Source: Ignavibacteria bacterium CG2_30_36_16 (lineage in GTDB: Bacteria; Bacteroidota; Ignavibacteria; Ignavibacteriales; Ignavibacteriaceae). Taken from it: 33,021 nt of DNA. Within the stretch, counting starts at the first letter, position 1. Each line of letters starts with the position of its first letter. Made by a program: the position numbers and the translations under genes. Positions 8,003-15,479 of this stretch are shown here, one piece after another. The notes under the pieces were generated by a model that worked only from the letters and a program-made list of their open reading frames with translations, was not told the origin of the DNA and searched no databases. The stretch lies in the NCBI GenBank assembly GCA_001873185.1, contig MNYQ01000142.1, positions 1-33,021 of the forward strand, given 5' to 3'.

Positions 8003-8514
8003 AAAAATATATTCTCTTATTTTTTTAATTTGTTAATGTACTGCAAAAAAATTCTCATATTTTACACAAGGCAGCCGATTCTCCCGCAGAACACTAATCA
8101 CAATTACCCTCCAGTCATTACCATTTCCCGAAAAGGCTGCTTCTTTATTTCTTCCGAAGATGACATAAGGGCATCTCTAAAAACAAAGTGTCATTGCGAA
8201 TGAGTCCTCGAATGAAGCAATCCCAGTGTAGAATTTTTAGATTGCTTCGCTCGCAATGACAATTGATTTTGAGATTTTAGCGATACACATAAGTCTTTCA
8301 CTATCTGTTAGCTAACCGACTAACTTTACCAAGAAAGACCTTTCGTGCCAACATAATCCGTTTATTTTTTTCTTGAAGATAAAAATAATAAATCAATTAA
8401 CTTCACCTTAGCCTCCGTTTTTTCTTGCCGCTCTCTTTTTTACTTTTTCTTCACTCCAACCTCTTATTTCTTATCTTTTATTTTTAATCTCCTGACTTTC
8501 CTTTTTCTAAACAA
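8003..8514. other. 512-bp gene-free region between sugE and a membrane-protein gene
   Basis: No convincing gene lies here. It holds three kinds of sequence: (1) an AT-rich leader next to sugE (8003-8070); (2) a more mixed block (about 8070-8290) with GCAGCC/GGCTGC arms (8073-8078 and 8135-8140) and the palindromic element at 8189-8261; (3) a strongly pyrimidine-rich stretch on the + strand (about 8395-8510), purine-rich in any read-through RNA of the membrane-protein gene. On the - strand one frame stays open from about 8176 to a stop at 8033 but has no proper start codon near its beginning. The region should contain the promoter of the sugE unit, which I cannot place. Confidence 0.6.
8189..8261. 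repeat. Palindromic REP/MITE-like element
   Basis: Outer arms TGTCATTGCGA (8189-8199) and TCGCAATGACA (8251-8261) are perfect 11-bp reverse complements. Inner arms GAAGCAATC (8214-8222) and GATTGCTTC (8240-8248) are perfect over 9 bp. The left half carries a 12-base insertion between outer and inner arms relative to the right half. The core word, ATTGCGAGCGAAGCAATC in its uninterrupted form, is of the kind found in dispersed intergenic palindromes. Only one copy is in this window, so its repeat status is inferred. Confidence 0.6.
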
Positions 8515-9432
8515 TCAAATTTGTTCCGCCTCCTCGCCAAGAATTTTGTCAACCACAGATTTTATGCGAAGGAATGATTCGTCATCAGTTTTACTTTGGA
8601 TATCATTCAACATGGCTAATAATCTTGAAGCGGTTTCAATTTTCATCTTTGCCTGCTTTTCTAAGTATTTTGTTTTTATTTCTGCTTCACGAGTTTCAAT
8701 TATTTCTTTAGCGTCCCCTTCTACAAGTGTTATAAGCATTGATACAAGGCGGTTTAATATTTTTAATACAGCATCTGAGGAAAAACCACCGAGCATCGAA
8801 ATAATTGACGTATTTATATTTAGGCTGCCATTGGTTTGAGGAGGAACAATTAAATTTGAAAGTATAATCCCGGCAATAATTCCGATAATTATTCTATTAT
8901 AATAAAATGTAATATAAGTAGGATCGAAACTGCGGTTAACAACATATTTATTGGCTGTATAAAGGGAGTAAAAGTACGCTCCCAAACCGGAAGAAAATAA
9001 AAGGTTAGCTTGCACATAATAAATATTATCGAGATAGAAACCGGTAATAACAAAACCCGTTAAGAAAAGTATACTCATCATCCACATGTTGCGGATAACC
9101 GGAATGGTTTTGGTTCCCAAAACAAAAAACATTTTTTTGCTCGGAGTTGTATAATCAATTGACATTGGCGTCGCCGGAGAAACCGCAGCGGCAAGAGTTG
9201 TATAAATTTTATTAATCTGGCTTAATTCCTTAGTGTCAAAGGGAAAATCAACGCTGCTTCCTGATGAAGATTTTTCATAGTGAATTTGTTTTACTTCAAT
9301 CGGAGCAATTGCCGGCAAAATCCAATCAGGCAGCTTTTTACCGCTTGCTACTGCATATTGCAGCATTGTTTTTATTTCCCGAATGATTTTAAAAACCGCA
9401 GGTCTATTAAATTTTTCCACAGAATCCATCAC
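8515..9432 (-). CDS. Membrane protein of unknown function with C-terminal coiled coil
   Basis: I do not recognise a named family for this 305-residue protein. The N-terminal third is soluble (about 1-110). It is followed by four likely membrane segments between about 112 and 215, including MWMMSILFLTGFVITGFYL, an ANLLFSSGLGAYFYSLYTA hairpin and IIIGIIAGIILSNLIV. The conserved-looking segment GGFSSDAVLKILNRL comes next, then a charged helix of coiled-coil character (about 240-305). GGFSSD-AVLKILNRL-type segments also occur in other uncharacterised bacterial membrane proteins. GAGGTG lies just before the ATG at 9432, confirming the start. It follows the TPR lipoprotein gene on the same strand after 105 bp, so co-transcription is possible but not shown. 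Confidence 0.82.
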   Translation of the reverse strand: MMDSVEKFNRPAVFKIIREIKTMLQYAVASGKKLPDWILPAIAPIEVKQIHYEKSSSGSSVDFPFDTKELSQINKIYTTLAAAVSPATPMSIDYTTPSKKMFFVLGTKTIPVIRNMWMMSILFLTGFVITGFYLDNIYYVQANLLFSSGLGAYFYSLYTANKYVVNRSFDPTYITFYYNRIIIGIIAGIILSNLIVPPQTNGSLNINTSIISMLGGFSSDAVLKILNRLVSMLITLVEGDAKEIIETREAEIKTKYLEKQAKMKIETASRLLAMLNDIQSKTDDESFLRIKSVVDKILGEEAEQI

Positions 9433-9537
9433 GCACCTCTTACTTAATGTACGAAATTAGTATTCACAACCCGGATGAACAATTTATTATTGTTTATTGC
9501 GGTTAAAAATTACATAAGTAAAATTATTAAATCAATA

Positions 9538-10479
9538 TTAGCGGCGGCGGCAGTATTCTTTTACTGCTTCAAGAGAAGGAGCATAACCGTTTTGATATGC
9601 AGAGATAAAATCGTTACATGCTTCTTTTTGCTTTCCGAGTTCCATTTTAATTACACCGCGCCGGAATAATACTAACCCATTGAGCGGTTCAAGAGTTAAA
9701 ATAAAGTTTAAGTCATTCAATGCAGATTTTAATTCTTTAAGTTCTTTCAGGCTTTCGCTTCGAAATAAGTAAGCGGTAAAATTTTGAGCGTTAAGTTTTA
9801 TTGCTTCTGTAAAATCATGTATAGCGCTTTTATGTTCACCTTCAAAACTTTTATCGTAACCTCGTGCAAGTAATAGGTTATCATCGAGAGGATTAAGTGA
9901 AATTGCCTTATTATAATCTTCAATTGCAGTTTTATGATTTCCAAGAATACCTTTTGCGTTAGCACGGTTAACGTATGCTTCTGTGTAAAGAGAATCAAGC
10001 TGAACTGCCCGGGTATAATAAAATATCGCAGTCTCAAAATCCTGTCGGAGTGAATAAATATAACCGAGCGTAAAAAATGCTCTCTTATTGTAAGGGTCTT
10101 CAACAAGTGCAAGCCTCACACTCTTTTCTGCAGCAGTTAGGTCATCTAATTGAATGAGTTCTACTCCTTTAGAAATTAATGCGGATAAAAGATCATCATC
10201 AATAATTAAGGCTTTGTTATAATCTTCAACGGCTTCATTATGCCGCTCAATTTTACTTTTGGCAAGAGCGCGTTTTATATAGCCCTCGGTGTTGCCCGGG
10301 TTTTCATCAATTGCAAGCGAATAAAACTCTATTGCAGAGTGGTACTTACCTTCCGAAAAATTAATATCCCCTTTCATCAAATTTTTAGAAATCAAAGAAC
10401 AGCCAGAAAATAACGCCGCCATTATAAACAACAACCATGCTGTTTTATAAATATTTTTATGATGATTAGTTCTGATCAT
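9538..10479 (-). CDS. TPR-repeat lipoprotein
   Basis: This envelope lipoprotein has 313 residues. The signal peptide ends in FSGC with Cys27 as the lipidation site. The rest is tandem tetratricopeptide repeats of 34 residues, about seven or eight, with typical xAIxDYxKAIxLNP consensus pieces such as EAVEDYNKALIIDD, TAIEDYNKAISLNPLD and SAIHDFTEAIKLNAQN. TPR proteins are scaffolds for protein-protein contacts; no catalytic residues are visible. Its ATG overlaps the stop of the upstream YwqK-like gene as TAATG, so the two are coupled and may act together at the envelope. Their partner is unknown. Confidence 0.9.
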   Translation of the reverse strand: MIRTNHHKNIYKTAWLLFIMAALFSGCSLISKNLMKGDINFSEGKYHSAIEFYSLAIDENPGNTEGYIKRALAKSKIERHNEAVEDYNKALIIDDDLLSALISKGVELIQLDDLTAAEKSVRLALVEDPYNKRAFFTLGYIYSLRQDFETAIFYYTRAVQLDSLYTEAYVNRANAKGILGNHKTAIEDYNKAISLNPLDDNLLLARGYDKSFEGEHKSAIHDFTEAIKLNAQNFTAYLFRSESLKELKELKSALNDLNFILTLEPLNGLVLFRRGVIKMELGKQKEACNDFISAYQNGYAPSLEAVKEYCRRR

Positions 10480-10901
10480 TAATACTCATCTTCGTACTCA
10501 ACTTTACCTTCATATGAATATTTCTTTTGGTAGGTAAGACGTCCCTTTTCATATCTCTCCTTTAACATTATTTTGCCATTTTCATAATAGGTTGTCGCTT
10601 CGCCCTGAAGTTTGCTGTCCCTATAATTTGCCACGAGCTTCAATTTCCCATCATGGAACCATGCTTTAAATTGTCCCTGCTTCAGATCTTGCACGTACAA
10701 AACTTGAGAAGCCAATTTACCATCTTCATAAAAGAACTTTTGCATTCCATCTCGTTTACCATTTACGATTGGTATTTGAGATTCTACTGCGCCGTTTTTA
10801 TGATATGTTTCCTGAATAATAACTTCCTTTTCCTGGCATCCGCCTATTACGGTAAAAAGAAGGAGTATGGCTGTTAAATTAATTATGACACTAAATTTCA
10901 T
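10479..10901 (-). CDS. MORN/YwqK-like repeat lipoprotein
   Basis: This 140-residue exported protein has a lipoprotein signal ending in VIGGC (Cys22), then four or five repeats of the MORN_2/YwqK kind (YxxGxLxxxxxYxxGxxxGxxxxY), for example KFFYEDGKLASQVLY, KAWFHDGKLKLVANY and TTYYENGKIMLKERY. Related proteins are often labelled antitoxin YwqK, but no toxin partner is seen here, and the label should not be taken as function. I chose the ATG at 10901 because it places the signal peptide correctly; a longer frame from TTG at 10964 adds 21 residues with no better start signals. The stop overlaps the next ATG (TAATG). Confidence 0.85.
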   Translation of the reverse strand: MKFSVIINLTAILLLFTVIGGCQEKEVIIQETYHKNGAVESQIPIVNGKRDGMQKFFYEDGKLASQVLYVQDLKQGQFKAWFHDGKLKLVANYRDSKLQGEATTYYENGKIMLKERYEKGRLTYQKKYSYEGKVEYEDEY

Positions 10902-10965
10902 TTTCAATCCAGAATAATTAATAATTTTTGCCGTGAAAATTACAATAATGCTCAATATCTTCAAC

Positions 10966-11655
10966 CTAAATATTTAGATATTCTTCCCAAATCTTAAAGA
11001 GCCGGTAAGTTGCAAAAATGTCATCGCCGCAATAAACAGCAATATCCTTTATCCTTCCTGCTTCATATAAATTTTTTACCTCCATACCGGATACACCTTT
11101 TGATTTTGGGGAATGAATACCGAAGGCGTGGCAGTAAAAATCCAAATTAAATTTTCGCGTAAGACCGAAATATGTAAACTGCTCGAGCAAGTCTATATGG
11201 GTGGAAATATCGTATCTTTTGCCGAGAAGATTTTTTGATGGCTTAATTTTTAGTTTTGCAGAGCGCATCATTAAAAACGGGGCGTCAAAATTTCGCCCGT
11301 TAAAAGTAACAAATTGTGTGGCGACTTTAGCGATACGCCAAAACGAAGAGAGCATTTCTTCTTCGCTTACACCTTTGTAGTAGATGTTCTTCTCATCGTT
11401 GTTCCACTCTTCACCAACTGCGCTTTCATAATAAACAAACGCTTTTTTTTTCTGAACGTCATAAATTCCGATTGCTATTACCTTAGCTGTAAACGGGTAA
11501 AGGCTTAGGTAACGAAGGACTTCGTCAATTTTATTTTGCCTTACTCCTTCCGAAGTTTCTTTTTCGGCATAACGAAGTAAATACTCCTGCTGGCTTTCGG
11601 ATAATTCATCAAGAGGGAAGCTGCAAGTTTCTATATCGAACACTATCTGGCGCAT
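10966..11655 (-). CDS. Predicted 3'-5' exonuclease, PolB-exonuclease-like (DnaQ fold)
   Basis: This cytoplasmic 229-residue protein has the three exonuclease motifs of the DEDDy type: FDIET (Asp7, Glu9), FNGRNFDAP (Asp124) and YCGDD (Tyr208 to Asp212). The arrangement fits the stand-alone family related to the proofreading domain of family B DNA polymerases (PF10108-like); no polymerase domain is attached. It probably trims 3' ends in DNA or RNA repair, but the substrate is unknown. GAGG lies 5 bases before the ATG. It is 20 bp downstream of the thioesterase gene and 64 bp before the YwqK-like gene in a likely shared transcript. Confidence 0.9.
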   Translation of the reverse strand: MRQIVFDIETCSFPLDELSESQQEYLLRYAEKETSEGVRQNKIDEVLRYLSLYPFTAKVIAIGIYDVQKKKAFVYYESAVGEEWNNDEKNIYYKGVSEEEMLSSFWRIAKVATQFVTFNGRNFDAPFLMMRSAKLKIKPSKNLLGKRYDISTHIDLLEQFTYFGLTRKFNLDFYCHAFGIHSPKSKGVSGMEVKNLYEAGRIKDIAVYCGDDIFATYRLFKIWEEYLNI

Positions 11656-11675
11656 AGAACCTCGACTGTTTGTGA

Positions 11676-12134
11676 TTATTTATCTTTAATTATTTTTACG
11701 TCTTTTTCGTAAGCAGAGATCTTTTGATAAACTTCATTGGAAAGTTCGGTTGATTTTCCTGTCATCTTGTCAACATGAACAACTACACCCGTACCGTCAA
11801 CCACTACCTGTCCGGTTTTTGCGTTTATTATCAAATGGTCAAAACCGAATGATGAATTTTTTAAATATGAAACGCGTGAGTAAATATAAAGTTCGTCATC
11901 GTATCTTGAATGAGACCGGTAATTAATTTCGTTGCGCACTATAAAAAATATTTTTCCGTCCGAAAAAATTCCGCCTTCCGGCATTAAACCGACTTCTTTA
12001 ATATACTCAAGACGCGCATGTTCAAAAAAGTTTATATACACGGCGTTGTTACAAACGCCAAGCATATCTACTTCATTAAATCTTACCTTGACGGATATTT
12101 TATGTCTAAAATTTTTCTGTGAAAGTTCTGCCAT
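11676..12134 (-). CDS. Acyl-CoA thioesterase, 4HBT/YbgC-like hotdog fold
   Basis: This 152-residue cytoplasmic protein resembles 4-hydroxybenzoyl-CoA thioesterase/YbgC. The active-site helix motif RFNEVDMLGVCNNAVYINFF carries the expected Asp23 in a position like RYxETDxxGVVY. The rest follows the hotdog pattern with a central strand (YIYSRVSYLKNSSFGFDHLI) and the late GTGVVVHVD. It should hydrolyse an acyl-CoA, and the acyl group is unknown. Its ATG overlaps the threonine aldolase stop as TAATG, so it is translated in step with that gene, though no common pathway is obvious. Confidence 0.9.
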   Translation of the reverse strand: MAELSQKNFRHKISVKVRFNEVDMLGVCNNAVYINFFEHARLEYIKEVGLMPEGGIFSDGKIFFIVRNEINYRSHSRYDDELYIYSRVSYLKNSSFGFDHLIINAKTGQVVVDGTGVVVHVDKMTGKSTELSNEVYQKISAYEKDVKIIKDK

Positions 12135-13165
12135 TATTTAAAAACTTCTTTTAATGTTTTTATCGCTTCAGTTATATCCTCATCTGTAACATCCAAATGT
12201 GTAACCGCACGAATTAAATCAATTTTGCCCGGCGAAAACAAAATTCCTTTTTCTTTACATCTTTTAATTGATTCTTCAACGCTTATATTTAACGGTTTGA
12301 ACAGAAGTATATTGGTCTGAACTGCGTTCATATCAATTTCTAAGTTCGGAATTTCATTTATTGCATCTGCAATTAATTTTGCTCTTCTATGATCTTCTAT
12401 TAGCCTTTTGGTATTATTCTCAAGTGCATACAAACCGGCTGCTGCCAAAATTCCAACCTGCCGCATACCCCCGCCCCAGGCTTTGCGAACACGAAATGCT
12501 TCTTTAATAAATTCTTTTGAACCGGCTATTATTGAACCGACAGGAGCGCCAAGCCCTTTCGATAAGCAGGCTGATACAGTGTCGAAATACTTTGTGTACT
12601 CTTTAACCGCAAGCCCGGAAGCCACAGACGCATTCCATATTCTTGCACCGTCAAGATGAAAATAAAGATTGTGCTTTTTTGTCAGTTCCTTCAATTTAAC
12701 TATTTCGTTGATTGACCAAACAGTACCGCCGCCGCGGTTGTGTGTGTTTTCAATTTCGATAACTTTCGTACGCGGCATGTAATAAGCGCTTGTAGGGCGA
12801 ATAAGAGGCTCTACTTGATCGGCAGTTATAACTCCATTTTTTCCTTCAACGGGATAAAGTTGAATTCCGCTTAACGCAGCGGGCGAACCGGATTCATAAT
12901 TAAAAATATGTGCGTCACGATCGCAGATAACTTCGTCACCTGGATTTGTTAAAACATTTAAGCTTATTTGATTGCCAAGTACTCCGCTCGAAACAAATAA
13001 AGCAGCCTCTTTACCAAGAAGTTCGGCGGCATATTCTTGAAGTTGGTTTGCGGTGGGATCTTCTTGAAATACATCATCGCCAACTTCTGCTTCATACATT
13101 GCTTTACGCATCGCAGCGGATGGACGCGTGACTGTATCGCTTCTTAAGTCAATATATTTTTTCAT
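12134..13165 (-). CDS. ltaE: Low-specificity L-threonine aldolase
   Basis: This PLP enzyme of 343 residues splits L-threonine and allo-threonine to glycine and acetaldehyde. The N-terminal DLRSDTVTRPSAAMRKAM, GDDVFQEDPT and DRDAHIFNYE are hallmarks of the family. HLDGAR (170-175) holds the PLP-contacting aspartate, and Lys203 in CLSKGLGAPVGS is the Schiff-base lysine. The ATG start gives the conserved N terminus, although its ribosome-binding site is weak. It is the first gene of a five-gene run (aldolase, thioesterase, exonuclease, YwqK-like, TPR) and likely sits just after the promoter. Confidence 0.95.
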   Translation of the reverse strand: MKKYIDLRSDTVTRPSAAMRKAMYEAEVGDDVFQEDPTANQLQEYAAELLGKEAALFVSSGVLGNQISLNVLTNPGDEVICDRDAHIFNYESGSPAALSGIQLYPVEGKNGVITADQVEPLIRPTSAYYMPRTKVIEIENTHNRGGGTVWSINEIVKLKELTKKHNLYFHLDGARIWNASVASGLAVKEYTKYFDTVSACLSKGLGAPVGSIIAGSKEFIKEAFRVRKAWGGGMRQVGILAAAGLYALENNTKRLIEDHRRAKLIADAINEIPNLEIDMNAVQTNILLFKPLNISVEESIKRCKEKGILFSPGKIDLIRAVTHLDVTDEDITEAIKTLKEVFK

Positions 13166-13377
13166 TTTTCATTTTCATTATTTATTGTAATGGACGAGGT
13201 CAATATTATAAAAACTTTAGTAAATTAAAAATACACCGGGCTACTTAACGAACTGCAGATTAAGTACAACTTTAAATATAAGTATCCTTTTTATTTCCGG
13301 GACAACTTTTTAAGGGAGATAAATCTTTCTTCCCACAAGATTAATTGAGATAAGTATAACAATACGAAATGATAATT

Positions 13378-14862
13378 TTAATTTTCAACTCTTAGTATCG
13401 GATATGAATTTCCCTTTAATAAATATTTATATTCTTTATAAGTGACAAGCCCGATCATTGATTGCGGCTCAAGAGCAAGCACAAGTAAATTACTATGAAG
13501 TTGATTAATGGGGACGAAATAGTATCCCTCCCGAGGATACATATCGGCGAAATCCTTTTTTTCTGCTTTAATATTTGGAATTGGAACTCCTTCGAGCACT
13601 ATAGAATCGGTAATAGAAACATAATATACTTTTATTATCTGCCTGTCGTCCGGAACGTAATTTTTATATTCTATTTTATGTTTATTCATCCACTTAACTA
13701 ATAAAGAGTCTACCTTCGGGATTAAATACGCCGCTGGTTTATTGACCGTTAAAATCGGTGCGACAACGGAATGATATTCTATTACGGTAATCAAACTATC
13801 TCCGTCGCTGTATAATGAACGAAGATTTAAAGTGAGAGTATCATTTCCTTTTATATGCTCCATCCTTATCGCAACTTCCTCGCCTGCGCGGGAATGTTTT
13901 AATTTTGCACGTGCCCGGTTAACTGTTTTTATTATTTCATTTATATTTTTGTAAGAATATTCAAGCAATGCTTTCATCCCGGCAGTCTGCCCTTCTGCAC
14001 GGCGTTTAATGTTATCTGCCAAACGGTCTTTGCCGTTTAATCCTTCCATTATAAATGAAAGAGAGTTAAGAATTGCAAAGCTTTGTCTGCCGTCATTAAT
14101 ATCAACAGTACTGTGTCTCATTCGCGATTTGTTCGGCGGTCCTTCAAGTATATAATTGTTAAAAGTAAAATCGCGTTCTGATAAATATTTTTTTATGAAA
14201 GGGAGAGCTTCCTTATTTTGCATTTCTCTTATTTCAAATGCAACATTGGGGTTTGTAGCAGCGCCAATTTGTTCGTCAAAATTCTTTATGTAGCCAAACT
14301 CCTGCCACTCTCCGTCATAAGGATAATATTCATGCACATCCAATGTTACTTCAAACAAATAGTTGTTGAAAAACTTGTGGAGTGCTTCAGTCTCCGGCTG
14401 ACTCAACGTTAGATGATTACGATTTAGATCCTCTATATTACTGTTGCGTCTTTCCTCTTTTTCAGCGCCGTCGGGATTTAACTGTGGAATAATCGCAAGT
14501 TCAATTTTATTAAATAATGTATCAAGCTCACCTTCATAAATATTTTTCAAAAGCATCAGCGCGCCTTCCTTGCCCGAAGGTTCGTTGCCGTGCTGTTGTG
14601 CGAATATCAACACTCTAATTTTACTTTCGTCTTTTCCGAATTCATCATTTGAAATTAAAAGAGCTGGAATATCGTATCCACCGGGGCTTTTGCCAATCAC
14701 TTCAGTTTTAATTTTTGGTGACGGTTCAATTTGATCAATAAAATGAATTAGCTGATGATAGGAAGTGAGACTGTCGTAATTATTTACTTCGAGCGGCAGT
14801 TTAATTTGGGCTGATGCGGATAATGTACAGAATAATAAAAGAAGTATAATTCGTTTTTTCAT
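13378..14862 (-). CDS. Exported M14-family zinc carboxypeptidase
   Basis: This 494-residue metallopeptidase has a signal peptide (MKKRIILLLLFCTLSASA, then Q) that directs it to the periplasm or beyond. The M14 catalytic core spans about 30-330: zinc ligands His91 and Glu94 in QQHGNEPSGKEG, the NPDG and DLNRN motifs (129-132 and 145-149), and third ligand His177 in VTLDVHEYY. Expected cargo is a peptide or peptidoglycan-derived stem. The C-terminal 150 residues are beta-rich with no T9SS tail. The ATG has AAGAGAA upstream. It is separated from the small exported gene upstream by a gene fragment and an inverted repeat. Confidence 0.93.
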   Translation of the reverse strand: MKKRIILLLLFCTLSASAQIKLPLEVNNYDSLTSYHQLIHFIDQIEPSPKIKTEVIGKSPGGYDIPALLISNDEFGKDESKIRVLIFAQQHGNEPSGKEGALMLLKNIYEGELDTLFNKIELAIIPQLNPDGAEKEERRNSNIEDLNRNHLTLSQPETEALHKFFNNYLFEVTLDVHEYYPYDGEWQEFGYIKNFDEQIGAATNPNVAFEIREMQNKEALPFIKKYLSERDFTFNNYILEGPPNKSRMRHSTVDINDGRQSFAILNSLSFIMEGLNGKDRLADNIKRRAEGQTAGMKALLEYSYKNINEIIKTVNRARAKLKHSRAGEEVAIRMEHIKGNDTLTLNLRSLYSDGDSLITVIEYHSVVAPILTVNKPAAYLIPKVDSLLVKWMNKHKIEYKNYVPDDRQIIKVYYVSITDSIVLEGVPIPNIKAEKKDFADMYPREGYYFVPINQLHSNLLVLALEPQSMIGLVTYKEYKYLLKGNSYPILRVEN

Positions 14863-14899
14863 TGCATTCTCTTAGATAGTTTTAAATATTCATCAGTTC

Positions 14900-14935
14900 C
14901 AATTCAAACATAACACAATATTCAAATTTGAATTG
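14900..14935. repeat. 9-bp inverted repeat upstream of the M14 peptidase gene
   Basis: CAATTCAAA (14900-14908) and TTTGAATTG (14927-14935) are perfect reverse complements around an 18-base spacer. The right arm is itself part of a 12-base palindrome TTCAAATTTGAA (14921-14932). It lies 38 bases before the M14 start, so it could be an operator or part of the leader. It has no T tract on the - strand, so it is not a clear terminator. Confidence 0.4.
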
Positions 14936-14951
14936 ATAATTCAGTTTCGTT

Positions 14952-15041
14952 TTATCTCAAAAGAATCATCTTCCTGGTTTGTTTAAAATTGCCGCTTATC
15001 AAGCTATAAAAATATCCTTCTTGAACAGCAAATTCACTCAT
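14952..15041 (-). pseudogene. Remnant of a T9SS cargo gene (C-terminal sorting tail only)
   Basis: Between the small exported gene and the M14 gene, the - strand reads a short open frame ending EGYFYSLISGNFKQTRKMIL, then LR and a stop (TAA, 14952-14954). This closely matches the last motif of the T9SS type A sorting domain (SGxYFxxLxxGxxxxTKKMxLLx), also seen at the end of the 1051-residue protein here. Only about 25 codons remain; the usual 70-90 residue domain and the passenger are missing. The frame overlaps the stop of the 15034-15390 gene in another frame, so a deletion probably joined them. It is unlikely to be made as a working protein. Confidence 0.7.
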
Positions 15042-15390
15042 TTTCAACCTTTTCTTGTTCTGCAGGTTTTTCAGCGAGGTATCCTTCTTTAACCAAGTTA
15101 TCGTACGACTTAAATATTTTTATCGTCACTTCGTTAGAAAAGTTGTAACCGGTAGATTCAATTTTAATACCGTTTATTACTTTGGTTAGTTTTATTGATG
15201 CAATAAGTTTGTCGTCTGTAATTAGATCATATTCAATTTTAGTTTTTTTCGCGGGAATGTTTGTCAAAGCCCAGTAGATTCCCTTTTTAGCATTCGTAAA
15301 TGATGATTGAATATCTTCTTCAATTTTTGATTGAGAAAACGATATAGCTGAAAACAACCCAACAAGAACGAAAAAATTAAACTTATTCAT
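15034..15390 (-). CDS. Small exported protein of unknown function (118 aa)
   Basis: I do not recognise this family. A signal peptide is clear (MNKFNFFVLVGLFSAISFS, then Q), leaving a mature protein of about 98 residues with a beta-rich middle (KTKIEYDLITDDKLIASIKL) and a lysine/glutamate-rich end (AEKPAEQEKVENE). GGGAG precedes the ATG at 15390. The charged C-terminal end runs directly into the T9SS-tail remnant in a different frame, so the native C terminus may have been altered by the deletion that left the remnant. It is divergent from the SMP-30 gene with about 90 bp between starts. Confidence 0.75.
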   Translation of the reverse strand: MNKFNFFVLVGLFSAISFSQSKIEEDIQSSFTNAKKGIYWALTNIPAKKTKIEYDLITDDKLIASIKLTKVINGIKIESTGYNFSNEVTIKIFKSYDNLVKEGYLAEKPAEQEKVENE

Positions 15391-15479
15391 AGTTCTCCCA
15401 CAAATATTTTTTTTTGATGAAATATAATATTCGTATTTTATAAATGCTATATTTTTAAAAAATTTATTTGAGGAATGGA

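Noticed and set aside
8033-8176. Open - strand frame of about 47 codons upstream of sugE as a small gene
   Set aside because: It has no ATG, GTG or TTG near its beginning and no ribosome-binding site, and neighbouring frames are just as open over parts of it. I report the block only as an unexplained region.
8003-8180. Guanidine riboswitch ahead of the SugE/Gdx gene
   Set aside because: The expected sequence hallmarks (ACGR loops of class II, the conserved GG-rich and AAAGCCCGGGAG-like parts of class I) are not seen. A covariance search would be needed to overturn this.
10479-10901. YwqK-like gene as half of a toxin-antitoxin pair
   Set aside because: It is an exported lipoprotein, the coupled neighbour is a TPR lipoprotein, and no toxin-like gene lies nearby.
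10902-10964. Longer YwqK-like gene starting at TTG 10964
   Set aside because: The added 21 residues move the lipoprotein signal away from the N terminus and give a second hydrophobic stretch; the ATG at 10901 gives a normal signal of 22 residues.
13166-13377. Small gene or terminator between the M14 and threonine aldolase genes
   Set aside because: No frame with a start and ribosome-binding site was seen, and the only stem (AATCTT/AAGATT on the - strand) has no T tract after it. It probably just holds the aldolase promoter.
15034-15390. Frameshifted single gene joining the 118-residue protein to the T9SS tail
   Set aside because: Only the last 25 or so residues of a sorting domain are present in the other frame, where 70-90 are normal, so one frameshift would not restore a working domain. 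Deletion is the simpler reading.
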